NCBI GenBank assembly: GCA_041581055.1 | Contig: JBFGCT010000108.1 | Location: 1-13,918, forward strand | Source: JBFGCT01 sp041581055 | Lineage (GTDB): Bacteria; Actinomycetota; Acidimicrobiia; Acidimicrobiales; Ilumatobacteraceae | Length of the DNA: 13,918 nt | Direction of reading: 5' to 3' | Shown here: piece after piece, positions 7,221-13,918 of the stretch | Layout: the number at the start of each line of letters is the position of its first letter | Position numbering within the stretch: position 1 is the stretch's first letter | Notes under the pieces: generated by a model | What the model saw: only the letters and a program-made list of their open reading frames with translations | Database searches by the model: none | Told to the model about the DNA's origin: nothing | Position numbers and translations under genes: made by a program

Positions 7221-9000
7221 TCGTCGCCTCGGTCGCGCCCGGGTCGATCGCGTCGAGGACGACGATCGTGTCCCCGCGAAGGGATCCGGCGATCGATGAC
7301 TCGGCGGTCGGGATCGGCTGATCCTCATACGCTCGCAACTCCGGTTCGTGCCGGGACCGCGTGCCGCCGAGATCGACGACGACGACGGCCCGCACGAACT
7401 CGAAGCGGTCGGTGGACCCGACGTCGAGCCGTTCGAGCTCGACGGTCCACGCGCCGATCGTCGCGACCTCGCCGGTGCCGACCCGGACCTGATGATCGTC
7501 TCCCGTCCCGGCGGCGACCGCGCCGAGCATCACGAGCGCGAACCCGCCGTGGGCCAGCGCGACGCCGACCGACCGGCGCGACCGGCGGATCGAGCCGGGC
7601 CGGGCGACGACGGCGCCGACCGAGGCGCCGAGCGCGGCGCCGCCGAGCGCGGCGACGCTCGCCCCGCGCCACGCCCCGATCCCCAGCCACCAACAGATCA
7701 GGAGCGCGCCGAGCGCGCCGAGCGCCGCGCCGGTGGCGGCCCGCCCGCCGCCGCGCCGACCGCCCGCCCACCGCAACTCGGGCCCGATCGCCATCGCCAA
7801 CAGCGCGGCGATGACGATCGGGGCCAGCACGCGGTGGTAGTACGCGGGCCGCACGAGCTCGCGGGCCTGGGTCGCCGACGACCACCACACCCCGTCGACG
7901 ACCGGCCAGAGCGTGCCGACCGCGATCGCCAGCACCGCGATGCCCCCCAGCGCGGCCTGGGCGGCGAGCGCCAGGTCGCGGCGCCAGCCCCAGGGCGACC
8001 CGCCGGGGAGGCCGAGTCGGAGGAGGACGACGACGCTGGCGACCACGGACACCAGGGCGAAGAGCAACAGCGGCCGGCCGATCGCCGTCGAGTCGGCGAA
8101 CGCGTGGATCGAGCCGGTGCTCCCGGACCGGGTGACGTAGACACCGCTGACCATCAGGCAGAACGCGCCGGCGACGGCAGCCGCCGTCGTCAGCGGCAGC
8201 CGGCCGGTGGCCCGGGTCGCGGCGGCGCCGTGCAGCGCGACCGTCGTCGCCAGCCAGGGCAGGAGCGCCGCGTTCTCCACCGGGTCCCACGCCCAGAACC
8301 CTCCCCAGCCGAGCTCGGCGTAGGCCCACTGGCTGCCCGCGACGATCCCGATCCCGAGCACCAGCCACGAGGCGCGCAGCCACGGGACCACCGCGTCGAG
8401 CCAGGAGCGGTCGAGTCGGCGCTCCCACGCCGCCGCCATCGTGAGGGCGAAGGGCACGGCGACGAGGGCCAGCCCCGCGTACAGGATCGGCGGGTGGTAC
8501 ACCATCGCCGGGTGCTGCAGCACGGCGAGGAGACCGCGGCCGCGTCCGGTCGGCACGTCGAGCGTCTCGAACGGCGAGGCCGACACGCGGCTGACGGCGA
8601 GGAACACCGCCGTCGTGAAGGAGCCGATCAGCGCGAGTCCGGGCGCGGCGGACGACGCGGCGCCGTCCGGCCCGGCCCGGCGCCGAGCGGTGCGCCAAGA
8701 TCCGCACGCGAACACCGCTGGGGTGAGGGCGGCCCAGACGAGCAGCGAGCCCTCCATGCCGCCCCAGGCGCCGGCGATCCGATACTGGAGCGGCGTCGCC
8801 GACGACGCGTGTCGGGCGACGTACGAAAGGCTCGGGTCGACACGGATCAACGCGGCGACGAGCGCCACCACCGCCGCCGCGGCAAGCGCGGCGGTGAGGA
8901 CGGCCGCGGCGACCGTGAACCTGCGCCACTGCGGGACGGCGCCGACGACCGCCCAGGCGACCGCCGCGGCGATCGCCAGTTCGAGCGCCAGCTGCCCCAC
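7063..9000 (-). CDS. ccmF: Cytochrome c heme lyase subunit CcmF
   Basis: This 645-residue polytopic membrane protein has the length and layout of CcmF, the System I subunit that ligates heme to apocytochrome c outside the membrane. The tryptophan-rich heme-handling motif GWGGFWAWDPVEN lies at 231-243, preceded by WGGMEGSLL at 80-87. The four functional histidines of CcmF can be matched by context: H169 (VYHPPILY) and H299 (SIHAFAD) as the external pair, and H257 (ALHGAA) and H484 (LAHGGF) as the heme b ligands in the membrane. A soluble segment (about 500-596) precedes the last helix (601-620). NrfE and CcsA/ResC share the WWD motif, but the four histidines and the length favour CcmF. No other ccm gene is in the window. 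The start must be GTG 9000 or later, since an in-frame TGA lies 7 codons upstream. No Shine-Dalgarno site is seen. The last 25 or so residues are low-complexity and antisense to the VWA gene. Confidence 0.93.
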   Translation of the reverse strand: MGQLALELAIAAAVAWAVVGAVPQWRRFTVAAAVLTAALAAAAVVALVAALIRVDPSLSYVARHASSATPLQYRIAGAWGGMEGSLLVWAALTPAVFACGSWRTARRRAGPDGAASSAAPGLALIGSFTTAVFLAVSRVSASPFETLDVPTGRGRGLLAVLQHPAMVYHPPILYAGLALVAVPFALTMAAAWERRLDRSWLDAVVPWLRASWLVLGIGIVAGSQWAYAELGWGGFWAWDPVENAALLPWLATTVALHGAAATRATGRLPLTTAAAVAGAFCLMVSGVYVTRSGSTGSIHAFADSTAIGRPLLLFALVSVVASVVVLLRLGLPGGSPWGWRRDLALAAQAALGGIAVLAIAVGTLWPVVDGVWWSSATQARELVRPAYYHRVLAPIVIAALLAMAIGPELRWAGGRRGGGRAATGAALGALGALLICWWLGIGAWRGASVAALGGAALGASVGAVVARPGSIRRSRRSVGVALAHGGFALVMLGAVAAGTGDDHQVRVGTGEVATIGAWTVELERLDVGSTDRFEFVRAVVVVDLGGTRSRHEPELRAYEDQPIPTAESSIAGSLRGDTIVVLDAIDPGATEATITVRRRPLMPWVWAGAVAMLLGGAVAMRARRPPASAAEPAAARRPAATVPPR

Positions 9001-9006
9001 CCGGCG

Positions 9007-9012
9007 ATGGTA
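9007..9012 (-). promoter_or_regulatory. Candidate -10 element for leaderless ccmF transcription
   Basis: Read on the - strand, TACCAT matches the TANNNT -10 pattern. It is followed by exactly 6 nt (CGCCGG) and then the GTG start of ccmF. This spacing would place the transcription start on the first base of the start codon, giving a leaderless mRNA. That fits the missing Shine-Dalgarno site. I see no -35 match at 17 or 18 nt spacing. Confidence 0.35.
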
Positions 9013-9046
9013 CGCCCGCCATCATCGGCCATCGCGTCGCGTGACC

Positions 9047-9062
9047 GTCGGTGTCCGACACC
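9047..9062. promoter_or_regulatory. Overlapping short dyads in the divergent spacer (possible operator)
   Basis: Two small inverted repeats overlap here: GTCGG-TGT-CCGAC (9047-9059) and GGTGTC-C-GACACC (9050-9062). They lie 47 nt upstream of the ccmF start and about 97 nt upstream of the monooxygenase start, in the only divergent spacer of the window (9001-9158). This is a natural place for a shared regulator site. The dyads are short for such GC-rich DNA, and no regulator gene is nearby. Confidence 0.25.
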
Positions 9063-9106
9063 CGCCGCCGCGCGTCGCCGATCCGTAGGAGGCCGCTCGC
9101 TCTCGC

Positions 9107-9112
9107 TAGGTT
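9107..9112 (+). promoter_or_regulatory. Candidate -10 element for the monooxygenase gene
   Basis: TAGGTT fits TANNNT and sits 46 nt before the ATG at 9159, which would give a leader of roughly 40 nt with a good Shine-Dalgarno site. No convincing -35 hexamer is visible. It is one of the few AT-containing hexamers in the spacer. Confidence 0.3.
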
Positions 9113-9149
9113 CGCCGGCAGCGGGCGCGACCATCCCGCACGGCACGAC

Positions 9150-9154
9150 GGAGG
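9150..9154 (+). promoter_or_regulatory. Ribosome binding site fixing the monooxygenase start
   Basis: GGAGG, extended as GGAGGAA, ends 4 nt before ATG 9159. It selects this ATG over upstream in-frame starts (the frame is open from 9051), which would add Arg-rich residues unlike the family. Confidence 0.75.
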
Positions 9155-9158
9155 AACG

Positions 9159-10985
<1,827 letters not shown>

Positions 10986-10988
10986 CTC

Positions 10989-11035
10989 CGGCGACCCGGC
11001 TACGGTGGCCGTCGTGGCGGCCGGACGGGTCGCCG
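10989..11035 (+). terminator. Nested hairpin in the monooxygenase-lipoprotein spacer
   Basis: A perfect 10-bp outer stem pairs CGGCGACCCG (10989-10998) with CGGGTCGCCG (11026-11035). Inside, a 5-bp stem pairs GGCCG (11007-11011) with CGGCC (11018-11022) around a 6-nt loop. It begins 4 nt after the monooxygenase stop and ends 4 nt before the next Shine-Dalgarno site. It has no T-tract, so it may be a U-less terminator, a processing site or just GC-rich pairing. It also encloses the candidate -10 at 11001-11006. Confidence 0.35.
11001..11006 (+). promoter_or_regulatory. Candidate -10 element for the lipoprotein gene
   Basis: TACGGT fits TANNNT in the context GGCTACGGTGG. It lies 44 nt before the ATG, almost the same distance as the candidate -10 of the monooxygenase gene (46 nt). 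No clear -35 is seen. If real, the lipoprotein gene has its own promoter rather than depending on readthrough. Confidence 0.3.
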
Positions 11036-11039
11036 CGGG

Positions 11040-11044
11040 GGAGG
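11040..11044 (+). promoter_or_regulatory. Ribosome binding site fixing the lipoprotein start
   Basis: GGAGG lies 6 nt before ATG 11051. The frame is open from 10775 through the preceding gene, so this site plus the immediate signal peptide decides the start. Confidence 0.75.
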
Positions 11045-11050
11045 ATCCTG

Positions 11051-12181
11051 ATGACACGCACGATCGCGCTGGCGATGGGTTTGATGTTGGTCGCCGCGGC
11101 GTGCGGCAGCGACGACCCTGGCGAGAGCGGCAGCACCACTCCCCCGGGCACCGAAGCACCGGAACCCGAGCCGGCGACCACCGACGCCCCGGAGCCTGCA
11201 GCCACCGACGCGCCCGAGCCGGCAACCACCGACGCCCCCGAGCCGGCGACAACCGAGCCACCGCCGGAGACCACCACCACGACCGAGCCGGCGCGTCCGG
11301 TGAACGCGGTCGGCCTGGTGCCCCTGCCCGGCGCGCAGCTCGATTTCACGGGCCAACTGGTACCCGCGCCGAGCCTCGTCTGGTCGCTGTTCTCGGGCAG
11401 CGGCGGCATCATCGTCGAGAACATCGGTGGTCCGCTCCCGCCGGGCTGCCACGGCACGTCCTTCTTCGACCCCACCACGTTCGACCTCCTGCAGATCGAC
11501 GGCACGGACGCCTCGGCCTATGCAACCCGCGGCGAGGGGGGCTGCGACGGGATGCAGCAGGACATGGCCGACGGCGTCGTCGATGGCGACGCGGTCAAGA
11601 TCAACACCGACGACCTCATCATGTTCGACTTCGGCGGGCTCCCTCCGCCGCCGTTCGACGTCAGTACCCAGGTGCTCGACCCTGACGGGCAGAACGGCGT
11701 CTTCCGGTCGGCCGATCCGGACGCAACCCTGTTCGAGAACCGGCTCGACGACTCCGACATCACCCACGTCGTCGGCGCCGACGTCGTGCTCGAGGTCGAC
11801 CCCGCCACCGGCGAGCTCGTGCCGATCCAGCCGCCGCTGCCCGCGCCGGGCAACTGCGTCGACTTCGACTTCTGCGTCCTCGACCGGTTCGGCGTCGACC
11901 TGATCGACCCCGAGGGCAACCCGGGCCAGGTGCTCGTGTCGGGCGACGGGGCGGGGCTGTTCACGTTCCTCGACGAGGCCGAGTGGCAGGCGCTCGTCCG
12001 CATCGTCAACGGGTGCCAGTTCAACGACCACTTCTGGGTGTTCGCCGCCGCCACCACCAGCGTCGAGTTCGACCTGACGGTCACCGACACGACGACCGGT
12101 GAGAGCCGGTCGTACTTCAACCCGCTCGACAACCTCCCCGAGCCGATCCTCGACACCTCCGCCTTCGCCACCTGCCCCTGA
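11051..12181 (+). CDS. Secreted lipoprotein of unknown function with Thr/Pro/Glu linker
   Basis: This is a 376-residue predicted lipoprotein. Residues 1-17 form a short signal peptide (TRT, then a hydrophobic core) ending in a relaxed lipobox VAAAC, with lipid attachment at C18. Residues 19-82 are a low-complexity linker rich in Thr, Pro, Glu and Ala, with three exact-length TDAPEPA-type repeats (43-66), which should hold the folded part off the membrane. The folded domain (about 85-376) is acidic and has six cysteines (133, 165, 269, 275, 322, 375), suggesting up to three disulfides. The C-terminus contains NGCQFNDHFWVFAAATTSVEF (320-340) followed by LTVTDTTTGESRSYFNP (342-358) and ends with DTSAFATC. 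I recognise this C-terminal pattern from uncharacterised secreted proteins of acidobacteria and other phyla, but know of no function. No enzyme motif is seen. It follows the monooxygenase by 65 nt. Confidence 0.88.
   Translation: MTRTIALAMGLMLVAAACGSDDPGESGSTTPPGTEAPEPEPATTDAPEPAATDAPEPATTDAPEPATTEPPPETTTTTEPARPVNAVGLVPLPGAQLDFTGQLVPAPSLVWSLFSGSGGIIVENIGGPLPPGCHGTSFFDPTTFDLLQIDGTDASAYATRGEGGCDGMQQDMADGVVDGDAVKINTDDLIMFDFGGLPPPPFDVSTQVLDPDGQNGVFRSADPDATLFENRLDDSDITHVVGADVVLEVDPATGELVPIQPPLPAPGNCVDFDFCVLDRFGVDLIDPEGNPGQVLVSGDGAGLFTFLDEAEWQALVRIVNGCQFNDHFWVFAAATTSVEFDLTVTDTTTGESRSYFNPLDNLPEPILDTSAFATCP
11177..11248 (+). repeat. 24-bp tandem repeat, three units, in the lipoprotein linker
   Basis: Three in-frame 24-bp units start at 11177, 11201 and 11225 and code for (T/A)TDAPEPA. 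They differ by a few bases, mostly silent. Degenerate flanking copies lie on both sides (EAPEPEPA before, TTEPPPET after). This is typical of length-variable surface linkers. Confidence 0.85.
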
Positions 12182-12192
12182 CACGCCCCACC

Positions 12193-12244
12193 CGTTTGCG
12201 TCGCGATTCCGGCGACCCGTCCGATCACAATCGCGACGCAAACG
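12193..12244. terminator. Perfect 16-bp inverted repeat in the convergent spacer (possible bidirectional terminator or REP-like element)
   Basis: CGTTTGCGTCGCGATT (12193-12208) pairs perfectly with AATCGCGACGCAAACG (12229-12244) around a 20-nt loop. It fills most of the 100-bp spacer between the 3' ends of the lipoprotein gene (stop at 12181) and the aldolase gene (stop at 12282). Location and symmetry suit a bidirectional terminator. However, the loop is longer than usual and no T-run follows either arm, so a dispersed palindromic repeat or a protein-binding site are alternatives. Confidence 0.55.
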
Positions 12245-12281
12245 TGAGGCACCTGCGCCACCCGCGCCTGCCCCGGCCCGG

Positions 12282-13067
12282 TCAGTAGAGCGCGTCGTTG
12301 CCGCCGGCGGCGGAGCCACTCCGGGCCTGAGCCAATTCGGCGGCCAGCCCGAGGCGCATGGCGACGATGTCGGTCGTCACGGTCACCATCCGGAATCCGG
12401 CGTCGAGCCGGGTCGGGGTCAGGGCTCCGCTGGCGTGGACGCCGGCGACGACACCGGCCCGCGCGCAGGCGGCGGCGATCGCCGCCAACGCGTCGGCGAA
12501 CGCCGGGGTGTCGTCGTTGTTCCCCGGCGGCAGGCCGAGCGTGAGCGACAGGTCGGCCGGCCCGACGTAGACCGCGTCGATTCCGGCCACGGCGAGGATG
12601 TCGTCGATCCCGGCGACCGCCTGCGCCGTCTCGATCATCGGGATGACGGCGACGTTGTCCCGCGCCCAGTCGACGTACGAACCGTCGACGCGCGGTGCGA
12701 CGAGGCCGGGGCCGAAGCTGCGCGCCCCCTCAGGGGCGTACCGGCACGCCCGCACGACCGCCTCGGCCTCGGCGACGGTGTTGACCATCGGGACGATCAC
12801 GCCGTGGGCGCCGGCGTCGAGCATCTTGCCGATGATCCCGGGCTCGTTCCACGGCACCCGCACGATCGGCGACGCCCCGCCGAGCAGGATCGCCTGGATC
12901 ATCGGCACCGCGTCGGAGTACTCGATGCCGCCATGCTGCGTGTCGACGCACACGTAGTCGACGCCGGACCGCGCGGTCGCCTCGGCCGACGCCGGGCTCG
13001 GGATCGCGAGCCACGCGCCGAGCGTGATCCCGCCGGCTCGCCACCGCTCGCGAATGGGAGTCGTCAT
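12282..13067 (-). CDS. HpcH/HpaI-family class II (metal-dependent) pyruvate aldolase
   Basis: This 261-residue protein has the normal length of the HpcH/HpaI aldolases, which split 2-keto-4-hydroxy acids into pyruvate plus an aldehyde using a divalent metal. The key residues align by position with E. coli HpcH: catalytic H45 in VDTQHGG, R70 in VRVPWNEP, metal ligands E146 in PMIET and D172 in GPADLS, plus the GAHGVIVPMVNT stretch (87-97). It is soluble and cytoplasmic. Start ATG 13067 overlaps the stop of the upstream dehydrogenase (ATGA) and has no Shine-Dalgarno site, so translation is probably coupled. The C-terminal tail (about 246-261, ARSGSAAGGNDALY) is Gly/Ala-rich, where relatives are variable. 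Substrate is undecided: 4-hydroxy-2-oxoheptanedioate, 2-keto-3-deoxy sugar acids and citramalyl-type compounds are all possible for the family. A neighbour that oxidises or reduces 2-hydroxy acids favours a sugar-acid or hydroxy-acid route. Confidence 0.93.
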   Translation of the reverse strand: MTTPIRERWRAGGITLGAWLAIPSPASAEATARSGVDYVCVDTQHGGIEYSDAVPMIQAILLGGASPIVRVPWNEPGIIGKMLDAGAHGVIVPMVNTVAEAEAVVRACRYAPEGARSFGPGLVAPRVDGSYVDWARDNVAVIPMIETAQAVAGIDDILAVAGIDAVYVGPADLSLTLGLPPGNNDDTPAFADALAAIAAACARAGVVAGVHASGALTPTRLDAGFRMVTVTTDIVAMRLGLAAELAQARSGSAAGGNDALY

Positions 13068-13918
13068 CGGCGCGAGTCTGTCACGATCGACGCCGGACGG
13101 CCGTCGAGCAATGCCAGCACGTTGTCGAACGCGTGCGTGAAGAGGCGCAACCGGCCGGCGGCGGTGGCCGACGCGACGTGCGGCGTCACGATCACGTTCG
13201 GCCGGTTCAGCAGCGGGTGGCCGAGCGGCAGCGGCTCGGGTTCGGTGACGTCGAGCGCGGCGCCGGCGACCCGGCCGCTCTCGAGCCCGTCGACCAGGGC
13301 CGCCTGGTCGACGAGCGCTCCCCGCGCGCAGTTGACGATGTAGACGCCGCGCCGCATGCGGGCGATCGAGTCGGCGCCGATCAGGTGGCGCGTCTCGGGG
13401 ACGGCCGGCGCGTGGAGCGAGATGACGTCGGACCCCTCGATCACCTCGTCGAGGGTGACCAGCTCGAGTCGATCGAGGCCGGGCGGCGGCGCGGCGATCG
13501 CCGGGTCGAACCCGATCACCCGCATCCCGAGGGCGGCGGCGGCCCGGGCCACGCGGCGGCCGACGCGCCCGACCCCCACCAGCCCGAGCGTCGCACCGTC
13601 CAGTTCGAGCGACGTCGGCGTCGACCGTCCGCGCTCGCCGGCGTCGGCCCGATCCTGCAGCCACGGCAGCTCCTTGGTGATCGCCAGCAGCAGCGCCATC
13701 GTGTGCTCCGCGGTCGACACCGTCGGCGCCTCGGGCGCGTTGCAGACGACGACCCCGGCGGCGGCCGCGGCGGCGATGTCGACATTGTCGTACCCGACCC
13801 CCATCCGCGACACGATGCGCAGGTCGGGGAACCGGGCGAAACGCGCCGCATCCCAGCGGTGGCCGACTCCGACCACCGCGGCGATCGCACCGGGCAGCCG
13901 ATCGTCGCCCGGGCCGAC
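13064..13918 (-). CDS. D-2-hydroxyacid dehydrogenase (PGDH-like), 5' end beyond window
   Basis: The frame is open to the right window edge, giving 284 visible residues; about 30-45 N-terminal residues should be missing compared with the family's usual 310-330. The first GTG inside the window (13876) is not a credible start, because family-like sequence (DRLPGAIAAVVGVGHRWD) precedes and spans it. Visible features, numbered from the edge: substrate-domain motif RMGVGYDNVD (38-47), Rossmann motif GVGRVG (115-120) with D138 at the end of strand 2 (suggesting NAD over NADP), and catalytic R199 (NCARGALVD), E228 (DVTEPEP) and H247 (VTPHVAS). The R-to-E spacing of 29 equals that of E. coli SerA. No ACT domain follows, so this is not a regulated serine-pathway SerA but a glyoxylate, hydroxypyruvate or other 2-hydroxyacid type. 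It is coupled to the aldolase by a 4-nt ATGA overlap. Confidence 0.93.
   Translation of the reverse strand, partial: VGPGDDRLPGAIAAVVGVGHRWDAARFARFPDLRIVSRMGVGYDNVDIAAAAAAGVVVCNAPEAPTVSTAEHTMALLLAITKELPWLQDRADAGERGRSTPTSLELDGATLGLVGVGRVGRRVARAAAALGMRVIGFDPAIAAPPPGLDRLELVTLDEVIEGSDVISLHAPAVPETRHLIGADSIARMRRGVYIVNCARGALVDQAALVDGLESGRVAGAALDVTEPEPLPLGHPLLNRPNVIVTPHVASATAAGRLRLFTHAFDNVLALLDGRPASIVTDSRR

Noticed and set aside
10987..12219. The 12-mer TCCGGCGACCCG occurs just after two + strand stops (10987-10998 and 12208-12219)
   Set aside because: Two copies of a GC-rich 12-mer are not convincing as a shared signal, and they sit in different structures (stem of one, loop of the other).
12193..12244. 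Inverted repeat considered as insertion-sequence ends or an attachment site
   Set aside because: The arms are only 20 nt apart, no transposase or integrase is nearby, and no flanking direct repeats are visible.
12099..13343. 414-codon + strand frame over the aldolase and dehydrogenase
   Set aside because: Low-complexity antisense product without motifs. Both - strand genes have intact catalytic residues.

Overview
The window is very GC-rich (visibly near or above 70 %, with the strong third-position G/C bias of an actinobacterium). The mix of genes points to a high-GC actinobacterium, and my best guess is a member of the Acidimicrobiia, for example near Ilumatobacter. The clues are a MoxR/DUF58/VWA operon, a System I-type CcmF heme lyase, a Baeyer-Villiger-type flavin monooxygenase with an N-terminal extension, and a lipoprotein with a Thr/Pro/Glu-rich linker. 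The lineage is inference, because there is no rRNA or marker gene in the window.

Region 1 (1-7220, + strand) is one tightly packed operon. It starts with the 3' end of a Gly/Gln-rich protein, followed by a MoxR-family AAA+ ATPase (882-1952), a soluble DUF58 protein (1963-2817) and a 1468-residue membrane protein (2814-7220). The last looks like two normally separate proteins joined in one frame: a BatA-like half with one VWA domain and a second half with two VWA domains around an amidotransferase-like domain. Gaps are 13 nt, 10 nt and a 4-nt overlap. MoxR ATPases are generally thought to act as chaperones that remodel VWA-domain partners. The likely picture is therefore a cytoplasmic MoxR plus DUF58 pair serving a large envelope protein that carries three VWA domains outside the membrane.

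Region 2 (7063-9000, - strand) is ccmF, which attaches heme to apocytochrome c. It converges on the VWA gene and the two coding ends overlap by 158 bp. Its start appears to be leaderless.

Region 3 (9159-12181, + strand) starts from a 158-bp divergent spacer. It holds a class B flavoprotein monooxygenase and then, after 65 nt with a nested hairpin, a secreted lipoprotein of unknown function. The lipoprotein carries a recognisable conserved C-terminal segment.

Region 4 (12182-12281) is a 100-bp convergent spacer with a perfect 16-bp inverted repeat around a 20-nt loop.

Region 5 (12282-13918, - strand) is a two-gene unit coupled by an ATGA overlap: a D-2-hydroxyacid dehydrogenase, cut by the right window edge, and an HpcH/HpaI-family class II aldolase. 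Together they suggest catabolism of a 2-keto or 2-hydroxy acid. No spacer longer than 158 bp exists. I saw no tRNA, rRNA, CRISPR array, insertion sequence or integrase.
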